64,000 nucleotides of DNA from Branchiostoma lanceolatum. Its lineage: Eukaryota; Chordata; Leptocardii; Amphioxiformes; Branchiostomatidae. Shown here piece after piece: positions 32,481-47,800 of this stretch (position 1 is the first letter of the stretch; each line of letters opens with the position of its first letter). The DNA lies in contig NC_089736.1 of NCBI RefSeq assembly GCF_035083965.1, positions 10,254,207 through 10,318,206 of the forward strand, in the 5' to 3' direction. The notes under the pieces were generated by a model. It worked only from the letters and a program-made list of their open reading frames with translations. It searched no databases and had not been told where the DNA came from. A program made the translations under genes and the position numbers.

Positions 32481-32775
32481 TTACAATGAATTAGACCCTA
32501 TGGAGGAGATCACATGTCCATTTTCTCTCTTACGTTTTCTTTTTCTAGTCTCAACTTCGCCTTCGGACATGATGCGGCTTGGGCTATCATTTTTAAGGTC
32601 CAACATCCCAGTCTCGGGAATTCTCGCGAGATGATTGTTCTCCTTCCCAGCAGCCTTTGTGTTGAACGTAATCTTGACCCCTTGCTGTCCATCTTGTGCG
32701 ACCCCGAAGGTGACTTTTACTCGCTCAAAAGCCGGTAGTGATTTTTCAATTTTGTTCATCTCTAACTCGGTTGTT
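32481..32775 (-). CDS. Receptor exon 6: cytoplasmic tail and stop
   Basis: Completes an Arg codon, then 97 residues of hydrophilic tail ending ISSIGSNSL and a stop codon. It has many Lys/Arg and Ser/Thr residues. Phase 2 matches exon 5, and the acceptor CTCCTACTCAG follows a pyrimidine-rich run. Tail sequences of this family are poorly conserved, so this exon rests on phase and open frame. Confidence 0.8.
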
Positions 32776-35700
32776 CTGAGTAGGAGAAAAATAAAATATG
32801 TATTCATACTCTACGTCTATATAACAAATTTAAACAACGAGTGAGTGTATTATTCGGTAGAAAGAATGGTATTAACAAGACATAGGTGGTAGCCTCCATA
32901 GCAGGCTCTCTGGATTTTTTTGGCTTATAATACACTTTTTGCTGATGACTGATTTTTGTACTGGTTCGTTTATGTAGCCAGCCCGTAACCACTTCAGGTA
33001 TTATGGCATACTATGGAGGCTACATAAATGGTATGCCTTTACATTCACTAATTGTTCGAACTAGTATCACCTTTCAGAAACAGAGTGTAATGTTTCATTA
33101 TTACCTTGGTGTCTGTATTGCTCGTCTGTTGAGGCTGCTTCCCCTCGGCGTTTTCTTACGCTCACACCTTGTCTTGAATGCGAAGTAGATCCATGGGTTC
33201 ACACAACTGTTCAGGCTGGCCAGCAGCATGATGATGACGAACGCCGGACCTGTAATGTTAGAGATACAAAAATTATTTCTGCCACCATTATTTTGCCTTT
33301 GGACAGAGACAAGGACGAGGCGGCACTGCGCTGAAGTTAATAACTTATTTCAAAAGTGCCACATGCAAAAGACAATAAGGTACTTAAGGTACCGTTCATA
33401 CGGTGGGGCCGTACGAAAACTTGGTCAGCACAGGCACCTTATTTACTGTCCGTGTGTCTAGCTATAGGACAAGGACACAACACAACGGTGGCGTGTCAGG
33501 AGATTTGATCCTCAGGGACAAACACCCTAACCGTTACGTCGCCAGAGATAAGTTAAGTTCAAGTCAACCCCCTTTTCATACCTACCCTGGGAACCAGACT
33601 ATTTATCGGGCCTTTTATTAAACCGATTCCTTCTATCCGGTTCCTTCGGCGGCCCAGCGTTAATTTAGATCGGGCGGGCTGACTGTCTTGGGCCAGCGTA
33701 GGGAATCGCTAGCAGCCCGGTCCTAGTCTGGGCTCCCGGGGTATTTCATACCATATGCCCATATCTGTTTCCTCAGACCTTGGGCCACACAGTTGTGTCA
33801 AGCATCGATAACAATACAGCTGGGGGTCACAGTCACCTGGTAGCCCTGTGTGTTCAACATTCATACTGTTTAGTCTCTACCAGCTATAGGAGGAATATTT
33901 GCCAGTGAATTTTGGCCACCTGGGGGTTTCATTCGCAGGTACAGTATTGACTCTCACCGTGGACTGACTCTGTTGGCTAATTATTCCTTTTTTGCCGCAT
34001 GCCACCATCCATACGCCCGTAGGAAGGCCCGGTGGAGGCTGTACTAGTATACTGTTTCCCATTAGTGCTAAGCAAATGAAGCAGTATGAACCATTTTGAA
34101 AGTCTTTGGAATGACACAGTTGTCATGGGATCGAACCCAGGACCTAACTGTTTACACGTATGTAATGACAAATATTGATATAACTATTTTAGTATGGCGT
34201 GAAAAAAAAGGTATATCTAACTCACACCAGGGTTCCTCACTTTTTTACCTTGTCCTTTAAACTCATGACAGAATGCTTGAAAATATTGCTGGGATTAGTA
34301 CTCTCAAACTTCTACACGAATCTTCGCTCTTATGTTGAACTTGAAGAGGTTTTGTGAAGTATGAGGAAATTGCAAGCAAATTAAGTGTGTGGAAGAAGTC
34401 CTATCTTGCTTTGAACAGTCACGATGCAATTTTAGATCACTGTCAAGGGGGATGTTATATAGTCATTATGTTCCACTCGTTGGAGTTCTCCGACGCAATT
34501 TTCAGGGTTGCTTTGATGTTTGCAAAAAGTCATTTGTATTAATTTTTCCGGTCTCGAATTGCTTTGAAGACAGCTGTTGTAAAATGGCAGTAGGTTTGTG
34601 ACTGATGACTTGTCACTATGGCAGCCATTGGAAAGGGAAAGGGAAGCACGTAGATTATGTAGGTAAACGTCTAAGGTACAACCCTCTGAGAGACAAATGC
34701 GAGAAGATAATATTGAAAATGAGATGATAAATTTTAGATGGACAAGCGAATCGTGTAGCGGTCAAGATATCGAAAGCGTTTTGCCTGACTAGCATTTAAA
34801 AGTAATTAGATAGAATACAAAACATGCAGCTTCTTCCCAGATGTGTGGTGTAACGGTAGCTAGGGTCCTCGTCCCAGAACCCAGCGGTCCCGGGTTCGAA
34901 TCCCCTGACGCCACCGATGTTGTGCCCTTGGGAAATGCACTTTACACGACTTTCCTCACTCCACCCAGGTGTAGAAATGGGTATACAGTTCTCTGTACGT
35001 GGCACTGTTGAAAAACTTGAGTGCAGTGCCACGTCGTCCTTGTCTGTCCACAAATGACGTGAAAACAAGCTTCTTCCCAAATATATATTCACTTACATAT
35101 CTACCAATCTAAAACAGCTTACTGTATAGTGAGATGTTCAAAATATGCCAGCGGTTTTATGTTGAACAATTTGTACATATTACTTTAATTATTAGCCACA
35201 GTGTCCTTGCAAAAAATACCAATTTTTACACCTGGGTGGAATGAGGGAAGTCGTGTAAAGTGCCTTTCCCAGGGACACAACGTCGGTGGCGTCAGGGTAT
35301 TCGAACCTGGGACTGCTGGGTTTGGGGCCGAACACCCTGCCGTTACGCCACGCGACCCCACAAATGCCATGTATTGGAATAAGAAGTGCTGTCCCATTGC
35401 CAAATAAGTAGTTAGGGGGCACTCATAAATCTAGAACGACCTTCTGACCTGGGTTCTAGCTGATTCCTATAATTGCGAACGGCACTATTCAGGATCTAGC
35501 AACGTAATGCAAGATGGCGATATTTCGCGTAAAAGCGTCGTTGAAGGGTATCAGTCGACCCCCTAATGTTGTAAGGGAGCTTTCTCAACACAGATAAATC
35601 TATAGTTTGATGACCAGACACGTCAAGTTTGAAGTGTATACGGCAGACAGAATGGTCGCCCACGTCAGAATCATAGTAATATTGTCTGTGACAATACGAG

Positions 35701-35830
35701 GAATTAGACTTCCATTGCGTTTTTTCAAAGCACATGATTTTCTGTCTACATATATTGATATTTTTTTATACTTCTTGACAAAAGTTCATAAAGGTAGACT
35801 TGAATACTCTCTATCTCTCTCGACTCCCTT

Positions 35831-35892
<62 letters not shown>

Positions 35893-38800
35893 CATAGACA
35901 TTTCTCGTCTCACGTGAGAGAAAAGAAGTCTACCGTTCATAACGGCAGACGCTTTTCTCAACCCTTCTTAGTGAAATTTCTCCACTGATTCGCCTTTAAT
36001 CCTTTCTTATTCTCGTTGGATAAAATACAGCCTTTCTTGCAGTTATTTCACACCAGTCTGGCGCAATCTTGTGGGGGTAAGCCATTGGCTGCGCTCAATT
36101 TGGCTGGGTGCAATTTGTCCCATCCCACAGTAGATATAACACTGAGAAAATACGTCATTGAGGCCCACATATATAGGCAAGAGGCACAGTTAACATTGAC
36201 ATCCGTGCACTGGCACGATATTGCAGACACAAACGCCATAAAATGCTTGACATAGTCTGTATTCCATTGCTATAATCACCAGCAATCACGTTCCAGGACG
36301 GAGGTATAACAGTTCATGAATCAGACAACGATGAAAGTACCATTTTTAATTATCATTCTGCAGACATCTAGCCGCATGTCGCTCGTTAACCGCTGCCAAA
36401 GACACTATTTTGTCATTGTTTAAAACATTTTCCCAGAAATTAAAAGTGATTGAACGTGGTACTACTGAGACCTGTATGGTGATAACACAATTAGCTTCAT
36501 TTTCAAGTTGCTGTCTAGACTTATTACTATCACTTAAGTCCCCATAAATCAATGATGTTTTCTCATTGTTACAAATTTCCCTTGGCACTGAATGGGATTG
36601 GATGCATCACGTCTGAGACGTAACGCATTAAGAAATGATAAAGGCAAATTACACAGTGGCAATTCTGACATAAGCAGAGGGGGTGTTGAAATCCTTCGAG
36701 TTCGACACCACTTTCAAGTGCATCAGTAAAGGAAGATTAATCTATCCCCTAACTTGACTAACACAATAGAAAATGAGATTCGACTCGATTGAACCGCGTC
36801 AGTCTTTGTCAAGGAATGAGTACTTAATCTCTTCTGTTGCGTCACTTGATGCAGATGAACGTGTGACTCGGTAATTAGTGGATCATAAGTTCCAGGAAGC
36901 CTATGGCGTCCCCCGTCTCTATCAAGGGGTGGTTGGGTAATCATCAGTACCACTTTCTGTTGAATTTATAGTTTAAACCCACTTCAGACTGACCTCTACC
37001 TACACAGATGAACTTTCGAGCTACTTTCAAGTTCAGATAGACTCATACCTTTGTGTGTACTTTTCCCTTTATGTTTGGTGATCACGTACATGTACATGTA
37101 CAGACGTAAAACTTTCAAAACCGCGTCACACAATGATTATATATGTCTTTTGCAGCTGATCGTTTTAGACTTATGGTGCAGGCAAGTACTAGATGAAATG
37201 CAAAGCTGCTGTTGGCTAACAGCTATGTTGTCAGCTGAAGATGAACACGCCAATCGAATATTCCCCTTTCGTGTTGAAGTAGCTGGTCCCTATTGGCGAT
37301 CAGGCTACATCGGCAGTCTTTGAACTTAACGTTGATAGATGAAGTTACTGGACAGAAGACGGCTTGAGCTAGATCCCCTGTGTACGCATCAAATCTTCAT
37401 ACACGCAATGACAGCGACTTCTGAAGGAAATTAATGGCTGCGGTGTCCATTCACATTCCGTGGTCAATAAAGATGTTCCTAGGGTTTCAAAATGAGTTAA
37501 CTCTTTGGCAATGTTCCTTTCTCTGGCCTACTTTTGATATTAGCCATCGACCTTCTAATATTCACCGCTTGAGTACACCAATGTTTTTTTTTTAAAGATG
37601 ACTAACCAACTACAAAATGGCAACTAAAAACTGAACATTTCGTCTTCCTCCTTTCGAGAAATCTTATATATTCCTACAGTTATAAAAAAACAAAAAAATC
37701 AGAACCAAATGGTAGATTGTGTCGATTAACGACGCAATGCTTTTAAACATGGATATCAAATTACACACAAACCGACATTAAACAAAAGCTATCGAAGTGT
37801 CAGAATAGAACAGAAATGTACCTTCTGATGCGTCATTACGGAATCATGTCGCGTCTCTTCGCCAGAAATTCGAAATGTAATTACGCCTAACAGATGTGAG
37901 CTTGTCTTCCGTGACATGAACTTCATTAGTGTAAAATTGAGTGAGCATGAAGCCTCTCTGCTAGGTGACGGTCACGCCTACAGGTTGTAAATATGTAGTT
38001 CTCATTTTCCTTTCGGCTTAAGGATGCAGTAAAGACTGTGGCAGCCGAGCCTTTACCTTATAATGAACAGCCACTGTGTCTCAAAACAGGTCCGCCTGGT
38101 TTTACAGACCATTTCCACTTGTTCATACAACTGCAACTATTGTTCAGGCAAGCTTCAGAGAGATGGAAGTGTTGAGTGTGACACCCCCCCCCCCCCCACC
38201 ATCTACATAACATCATAGTATTAAAACTAGTGTGTCATATATGTATACATTGGGAAGTATATCAAAGAATGTCTAGACGTTATAAACTCCTCCAATGATT
38301 GTAAAATCCCATTGTCATCCCATACTACTACACCATATAGTATAAGATAGACTGATTTTATAGCCTAACAGAATGTTATCTATGTACCAGTGAATGCCAT
38401 ACTTTGTACCTTGTACAATTGTTGTGCAATAAAGTTATCATTATATGTGGGAGCTAAAGGGAGTGCATCATGCCTAGTAATAACATTATGGTGATTCAAA
38501 CTTTTGCGTTTGAATGCTTTTTGGTAACTATGAATTATATTTTTCGGAATATTTCGAAGTTTACATCTTGTGTTTTGTTCTTTAATTTATTCCTTTTTTG
38601 TGTGTTTTCAGCGCAGCATAAACCTTGAAGAAACAATCTAAGAGAGTTTTCAGCTGAATAGCGTGTTTTGGCGTACAGGACTGTACCCAGTGTTACACAA
38701 TCTCTCGTTGTCGTCTGGGATGATTGGGCCCCCCTTCTTCCAGGTGAAATGGTTGTTAGAAATTGTACATCAATCTAAATCTTACTATAAACGTTGAAAT

Positions 38801-41800
38801 TCCCATCAACTAGTTTACATGATATTGACGTCAACTGTAGCCTCGTGATGTGTGGGCTACTAATACATATTTCAGATTGGCCGGTGTTCATTCTGCCTAC
38901 GCAATCTTAGTAAGAGCCATTGGAGCTATTGGAATCATTTATTCATACGTTTTAAATTGCCAAAAAGTTTATGCCAATATCGACTGGTAGATAGCATACC
39001 GTCATTCTCAGATAGACTTCAGGGGGACGAAATGGTCGTAACGTTGCTTGCTGAGGGAAAAGGTAGAGTCCTCTTATCAAGGATTTTGTCAGGTTTGAAA
39101 AATGTTACGAAATGGAAACCCCCAGACGGAAGTGCATTACGCCCACAGATGGCATATCTGTGATCCACAGTCTAGAGAAACCCTGCTATGCGTTTCGGAT
39201 GTCAATTTACGACAAGCCGTTTTAGCATTAAGTGTGCCATACGGATCCTATCATCGTCCTTCATGGAGCACTTCTGTTGACATTTTCACCAGATTCCCAG
39301 AAATCCTCTTCAGGCCAATCCACCCCCACACGTCCCCAGACGTCCTCATTGGTCTAGACTTCAATATTAAAACTTGTAGCTCTCCATAAAAAGTAAGTCA
39401 GCAAGGTTTTGATACTCCCGAGCCTTTCTTCACCTGCCCGTGAACGGTTGATTGCTGTGTCAGGTTACATTTTTGTCAATGTCAAGTTAGCGGCAAATAC
39501 AAAGGTTCAGAGTTAAAAGGCACAGTGTGGCAGGGAATCAAATCGTTTCGGTCTGGTTCGCGGAGTGCGTGTGCACTTCTAACATCATTTTATTCCATGG
39601 GCCCAGGAACGACATAGACGTACTGGCGCAGACAACGCTCCGTTATCTGTCGTCTTTGCAATTTTGAGTCAATGGCTGCCCTCCTCAAAGTTAATTTGCG
39701 GCGCCATTTTAGCATACTCATAGCCTTGGCATTTACCAAACGATAGAGACTGATATAGATGTCGTACATACAGCTTAAGGTGATGCTTATCAGCTTTATT
39801 CTTGTTTTATATCTCATTTCCCCGGGCAGAATTTATTACAGGCACGCATAAATATCACGAGTTTCTTGCATTGCCATTAAATCATCTCTAATGAGTATTA
39901 CACGTAGCCAGGACGTGGTAAATGGTACGCAACGCTGAGTTAAGTATTCACGGCAAGGGATCTTTACGGTAAGCTTGTGTGACCAAATCTAACTGACAGT
40001 ATAAGTTCTTTTGAATATATACTTTTACGCGCACAAGAATGTCTGTCCAATATTTGCTAGCTACTTGAAAAAAATAATGCTTTACCTAAACTGAGGATGA
40101 CTTCTTTGTTTCTTGTGTCTAGTGTCTTGATGACACTATTGACTGGATGTACCTTAACTTTCCAAACATTGATGGTATTTGCTTCTTTCATACTGCATTG
40201 AATTACAGATTGTTGCAAAATCCACATGATAAATGTGGAACAAGATCATCAAAGTTATTTGGACCTCAAGGATGAGACATCACCAAATGCAATCAATATC
40301 TTCAAATCCCCTATCTCTTAGCCATACATTTTGCGCGACCTTAGCTATACTTCATTGGTGATCAACCCTGTGTAAAATATGTAACTCTAAAAACCCATAG
40401 ATGCTTTTAAGGATATAGAATGAATGAACTACCTCAATTGTACGTTAATGCACTTACAAGCTAAGTAGAGGCCATGGAAAAGCAGAAGTTGAATTACAGC
40501 GGTATATGAATGTGATATAATACTACATCTACAATGACCAATGTACACTTGTATGTTTTATTTCAACTTCTCTATTAATTCTTCAGACAGCTGAAAATGT
40601 AAGATGGATCTATGATACATGATGTATCAAATTGGTTAATGCATATTCATGTTTCTGTGCAATTTAAACATTGAAAACTTCGTATCATGTATACAATTGA
40701 AGAGGATATTTCTCTCCATGTTGTACAGCGTACAGTCAACAATAAAATGACTCGTCTTCTATTTCAAATATGGAATATATCGAAACAGTTGTTGCAATTG
40801 CTCTCTCAATGCGAATCCACTACGTCATGGAGTATAGTAATACTACGTAACACAAGGAATACCCCTACCCTTCAAACTGTCAACCATCATGGTACGTATG
40901 TGTGATTATCGGAGATAACAAGCAAATCTCCACTTCAGACGCCATGGATATATGGGACCTTTAACAGAAGTCACCTAAGGGCTCAACTAGATTCAGCTTG
41001 CATAAACGTATTTGCCACGGGGACAATATTTGAAATCCACGGAGATTTAGTGGAATTACTGAAAAGTCATCCAGAACGAGCAACGTGTCTCGTCTAGTTT
41101 TGGCAACGTTTGCGTTTTCTGGCAGGCTTTTGAAAAATCATAGTATTATTATCTCCATGAAAAATGGAGATATAGTTTTGGGTGTGCCTGTGTGTCAGTC
41201 TGTCTGTCTGTGTGTTTGTGTTTCCGGACTACTGTATAGTCAGCATAACTCAAGAACCTCTTGATGGATTACAATGATATTTGGTATGTGGGCGGGTGTT
41301 GTGAAACCAAAATTCAAGCTCGATTTTTGGCTTACTGGTATGTGACCTTGGTACTGCAGCAGAACTTCCGTTTTTGTATCTTTTGACCTGGACGTGCTAT
41401 GGTCTTGATTTTTTGGTGGCAGATAGCTTGTGATGTAATAAAGAAGTGGTGTAGGTCTGGGCCCCCCAGCAACTTGTTGTTGACTGCAGTTTGTGTGATT
41501 TCAAAGTTTTAACTGCAATTGTAGCATAAGAAAGGGGATAAATTGTCTAATATCAATAAGCTGATAAAAACGGGAGAACCAAGAAGAAGAAGATAAAAAC
41601 CCACCTCTGGTCGGTTGTCGTTTTTGTTTTGCTTATACGTTTAAGATATGACATGGTGCAAGCATGTTATGTGTGATTTTTGATTTTCTTTGAGATATGT
41701 CACTTCTACGTCATGTACATGTGTCCAATGCTGGGATTGGCGTGATTCCATGTAGCTTTATGTTAATTACTTAACTTATTAGTCGTATCGGTAACATCAT

Positions 41801-44800
41801 TCTGTATTTTTTCAGGTTGTCGATGCTACAACAAAACAACGTTTGCAAAGTAAGACAAGTATCAATTCACTTAACATTTAGCACAGATACCTTATATAAT
41901 ACTCTTTTGACACATACACTACAACGTAACACAGGGATAAATGTTGCACTTCGGATAGGATATAAAAACTATATGAAAAATAACATAGATCACGACTGCC
42001 ATATCATTCACCTTCATGATAATAAATGACCACCAGATGCCTGGTCTTTAAACGAGTGCATTTTCCCTGAGTGAAATATTTCCAATCATACTTTAATGGT
42101 AAACCACTGAAGTGGTAGACATTAGTGCGTATACCGCTTATGAAATGAAATCTAGATGGGTGCAAAGCCTGTGATTTGTCGTTTTACGTACAGTCCTCAA
42201 GGACAAAAATCACAGAGACCTCCACAATGTGTGAACGGTAATGGAGGCTATTGACAGGAGGCTCCTGTCAATTAATTCATTTTTCATCATTGAAAAGATG
42301 TCCCTGTCAAAAAGACTCTTTTCCGTATTATTGACAGGATGTTCCAGGCAACAACAATTTGTCCAGCACTATTGACAGGATGTCCATGATCCTGTCAACA
42401 CTAACCCTAACTACTTACATAAACTTTACCCTATAAGGATGGTCTTGTAAGGTGGTGCCAAAAATAAGACTTATTGACATTCTTGAGCAAGACTATTCAA
42501 GACTATAGAATTTAAAATTCCTGCGCATTCCGTCGATATAACTTTGTTGCACTATTGCCAAGACCACCCTTTCTATAGACATGGCGATGAAAGATAGCAA
42601 CATTACACACTTCGGATGCAAATTCAATATCACAGTTGAAGTCCAAGGATGAGACCATCTATCTCTGAATATTCCTAAATTGCACAGCTTATGAAAAATC
42701 CATACACTCAACATGTAAAATGTGAAAGTATAAATCCATATCCTTCCTAATATACAGCCGCAGGTAATATTGACACTTTGCCGTGTTATGATGAATATCT
42801 TACATATACGCAGATTATTGGGGAAATACCTCATATTTCGTAATGTCCTTATACGCCTGCAGACATATGTAAACCAAGGCTGTATGAACTTTAGTTTAGG
42901 TCTCTATGGTCTTCGTCCAATATACATATATATGATCATCTATATCTATATATGCAAATAAATGTGTACATGTAAATATCAACGTTTTTTCCGATCAATT
43001 ATTAGACTGCAACCTGGAATACGTTCATTATAGCCCCAGCTATATCTTAATATCATTTATCGTAATAAGACCTTCCCAATCAAGCACTTATGATATAGTA
43101 TTGGATACTTGTATATGCTATGAATTTGATTTGGACTATTACCGCTTTAATTCCCTTTTCCCATGTGCAAGCGCTTTCACTGAATACCGTATTAGTTTAT
43201 CCTGATGCCAAAGCCCTATAAATATTACAACGTAAGTACCAGTGCCGATACAAGCTCAGACACATACCTTTCTGGAGACTAAAGCAATCAAGGAAAGTAC
43301 TCACCCTTTCAAACAAATAAGGCGAGGGAAAAACACATTAAAACTGAGTGACGTTTAGGTTAATAGATAGGAATGTTTTTCTCATGAGGTAGTTAGAAAC
43401 TGACTACCTGTGGGCGATGGATATAATGGGGCTATGTATTTATAGACATAAGGTGGACATGGTGTCTCGCCTTGTTATTTTGCTGTCGAAATTTCGGAAT
43501 AACTTGTTCACAGTATTGGACATATTGCAACGGTCTTATGTTGTAGAGTTTCTATTTGCATGATTGTATTCTACGTTGGTCTAGCTGGACAGTTTATCTG
43601 TATTGGCAGCAACATCACCAATACTAGGGACGCCATTAGCAATTTCTGATCCACTGGTCGCCGACTCATATGTTTCAAATTTTGGTAAACCTTCCTGTTG
43701 TGTTGGCAAATTATAATTGATCCTGTTACATTCATTGTTAACATATATTTATCTCGATCTATCATTTGTATGAGATGATACATTTGTTTCTTACAAATTA
43801 ATAATGTAAATAAGATGATAGACTGCAACTCAAACTTTAAGATAGAGGGAACAAAAAGGAAGCTTCGTTTCTAGGAGGGCCCCTGGAACTGTGTTTAGGT
43901 CCAAACACAACTTTTAAACACCTGCAATGTTTCTTCATGGTCAGTTAAAGAATATGGTCCCTACTCTATTTGAGAAATGGAAACGTGCCCCCTGGGGATT
44001 TCTTCTTTTACCATACTTGACCCGGGGCAATGCAGTTATATAAGAGCCAGCCACGGTCGGGGGATCCCATTCAGTTCAGTTAAGGCCGTCCACTGGATAC
44101 TTTAATAGAATCACAATGGCTCATGCATTGGGGAGGCGCTAGAAACACAAACGCCCAAGCTCAATAACTTCTGAAGTGCCCCAACACACATTTTAATGGG
44201 TAAAGCAAACATAATGGACACAGAACTGAACTTTCTTGCGACAGGAGTCAACAAGCCATTTACAATCATTCCTAAACATAGACGGGGGACGCCATAGGCT
44301 TTAATCTGCAACTTTTTATCCACTTCTCATCTAATCACGTGTTTTATCTGCATAACGTGGTGTCATAGAAGATGTGTATTTGTCAATCATTGTTAAAGAG
44401 TGGTGCTATACAGAATGATTGAGTCCTAATGCGCAAGATAACAGTTACTCAAGCAACTAGATAGATTTTGGAAACGACCAAACGTTTCAGGTAGCATCCA
44501 CTACCTTTCGTCAGGACGATATTTCCGGTTCACCAGGTTTTAAGCAAACACCATGAGTCCCAATACGCTGGAAATTAGTTTCTAATCCTAATGCAGACAT
44601 CTTCATTTCAATTCAATCCGGATGGCTGATCCCCACGTTAATAAACCCTCGCCATAGATGATGGATTCACACCGTCTTCTTGTGCGTTTTACGTGCTGCT
44701 CACTATTTCAATGACCTGACTGATTACACGTGAGAGGTCATTTACTTCGTGTCTTGTGATGATGAATGGGTGACGAGATGAGGCACCGTGGAGACGGTCT

Positions 44801-47800
44801 CAGATGGGTCGCCTCCGGGAGGTGATATCGACTTCTTCGACCTTGTTTCTCCCCATGGTACGGCCATGATCCATGATGCAGGCTTCGGGGAGCTACGCCA
44901 ATTTTGCAAGTAATCGTGCGAGTAGAATAGCTTGAGATCCATCATTTCCAGACAGTGCCTTTAATCACACGGCCTACACATGGCGGTGCATTATCGGACG
45001 AGACTTTACAGTGGATGAGGTTCTAAAACTTGTTTGTAAATATCAACTTTATTCCCACAGTTTGAATGCTGGTTACCATTGGCATGTCAGGTGGAGTCGG
45101 CTTTCCTAAAGTTCATATATCTCATTGGTTTCTACAAGTTTCTATTATCATTAAGTAAATGAACTGAGGATTTGACCGAAGCTCACCTATGATACCACAG
45201 GGATGAACAATATTCAATTCGTAAGGTACTTATTTACATCAGGAACCATCAAGGTTCGTGGAATCAGGACGGGCGCCGATACCGACTTCCGATCACCTCT
45301 GACCCTTTGTTCATGTCCACACTTCTGTAAGAGTACGTTTTCGGAGCCTGTGTACATGAGTGAACCCCTTCTTGTTGTTAGACCATGACTCTAAGGATTT
45401 CATTCGATTACTTCGCTCAATATGTGGACCAGCCCACAACGTATCAAATCGCGTTCAATGATCGTTAAAAAAAACACAAGCTTACTTCTTTCTAGGGAGT
45501 TAGCTTAAGTCTACGCAGTGACCCCTTTTACACCAGTTGTCAAAGATGATGGAACATTAAAGGTAAATGCCTCGGGTCATCACTCTTCCCCCATGATGTA
45601 TAGCCATGCTTGGAGCCTTAATGAAGACCTTGGCATTGGTTACAAGGTTAGACTATGAAGATAACCTTGCTGGAATTTCCCTGAACCTGCCTGCAGACAA
45701 TATCGATCCATAAGTAGTTTTACTGGGTCCGTAATTCACCGGATATCAAAGGTCTTTGTACCTTACCAAAAACAATTACCAGCCACAGTGTCCGTAGCCT
45801 TTTTCCTACCTCCCTCAAGGCAATGATTAATTCCCAGACAATATTGCTATAAAAGGACAAGGAATTCCCTATGGCTGTAGATGCGGAATCAGAAGATGAT
45901 GATAAATTTGACTAGAGCTCAGCGGCATTACTTTGACCATTCAGTCTAATCGGACTCGCTAATAACGTTAGGTATAACGATCCACTGAATCTTAATCAGA
46001 ACATCCATGACACTGTGACTGTCGAACTGGTACACTTCAAGGTGGTGGACATCGTGGACAATCCCTTGATTTGGATCTCATCAAACGTTTAAAGCATCGA
46101 CAGTCAGATCTATGTGTGCTGGCAATATAATTTTACCACCCTTGCAGTCTGCTTAAAAGATATCTAAGTATTCTTCATCATTTACATACGAGGGGGGGAC
46201 TTCTTGGCAATTGATAAGAAGTCAATGAAAACCTATCACAAGTAGAGATAGATATTTAGTTTCACTTCAAACGGTATCATCACGTAGAATAACTATTTCT
46301 ACCACCTCTGAAGCGTACTTCCTATCACTTCGACAAGTCTGGCCTTTTAGCTCATCTTCCCAGTCACTGGCTTCCTGCTACTTAACTGATAGAGTATTCA
46401 AATAACTACTGACACACACGGACACAAACAAACGCACAAACCGTAAGCATACACCCCATACACGGAGTCAAACATTTCTATTCTTTTCTTTGTACTAAGT
46501 CTGTCTAGAAAAATAAGACTTATTTTTCTAAGAGAAAGGTTGTAATGCACTTCTTATATCCCACTTAACAGAATAGACAAAAGCAAGAAATCAAACACTA
46601 AGATTTAACCAGACTAGGGCCGCTTTTATACATTCTAAAACTTTTTCACATATTTGTTGATGAAATCTCGTTAGGGCAGGAGGTGGGTTCACTTATCTGG
46701 GATTGCATCCCCGACGCCATGCATACTGAATCGGATTGCCGTGTGTGATCCGTATCATGCAGAACTTTATACCGTTAAGGTCATAGTTGGTGGTGCTTTG
46801 ACCCTATGTCCTTACCTATATGTCCGTCATGCATATCAATTAAGGAACACACAAGACGCATACGTGCTTTTCTGTTCCGACCTGCATGCACCAACTACCT
46901 TCATACACAGTCTGATGTCCAGACAGATGTTAATATCTTCGGCAGATTTCCATGGCAAAATATACTTTCGTCGACTTCTTGAATACATGTACATTTGAAA
47001 GTGGAATTAGTTTGCACAACTGCATACATTTGCATAAATTGCTCAGGACCTCCATGGATCACTACTATATTGTAACCGACTCGGGAAACAAAAGTACTAA
47101 GGACAATGGTTTATTGGTAAAATCTTGCCTGCTGGGCTACCCATGCGCAATGTATTCCCTGATAGTAATGCTAGCTGCTCAACCTTAACTTCACGAGTAA
47201 TCAATTTCCCTTCACGGATGATTTACCAGTAGGTTTCGTGAAGCGAGAAGAATCCAAATGGCATTGTCTGCCCCTTTAGCTGAATTACCTATCGACTTTG
47301 AATTATTTCTGCATTGCCCAATTCATCAACACTAACGAGATACCTTCTTTGTTAAACTGTCGGATTGATCCAGTACTTGAATAGGTCCCAACAGGTCATC
47401 AGATAACAGAAAAGCGGCAGTTTTCCGTACCTACAAATCTTAGCCATAGGATAGTGGTCCTTAATCATTCATAGCTGAAAGAGAATTCTTCTAAACAGGC
47501 CTGATAGGTATATTTAGTAAAACATATCTGAAATATATCTTCGTATTTTGTAAAGCTCAAGGGATATTGATATTCCTCATGCGTTGCTGTTTTTGCTGGC
47601 ATCTCATATGAGCATCACAAAATTTATGCTTTTATTTACTTAATACTTACTATTACCTTTCGAGTATTCTTCGCTGATTAAGGCAATACTGATGGCAAAA
47701 AATATCATTTATTGCTGATATTCTATAATGCATATTGTGATATATCGCTGCATGCTTCTAGTAAATATGAAATCATATAATCTGTCGGATTTACAATTAT

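Larger units (their letters stand above)
35362..44436. other. Receptor intron 4, left part: no exon seen
   Basis: Between receptor exons 5 and 4. AT-rich, with a C tract at 38183-38198, a dispersed repeat starting TTATTATCTCCATGAAAAAT near 41146, and TTGACAGGA stem-loops at 42250-42400. The longest open frame is about 115 codons, with no domain features on either strand. Confidence 0.4.

Noticed and set aside
34840..34915. A functional tRNA gene
   Set aside because: A and B boxes are good, but the acceptor end is followed directly by the SINE body and the whole unit has a 12-bp target duplication.
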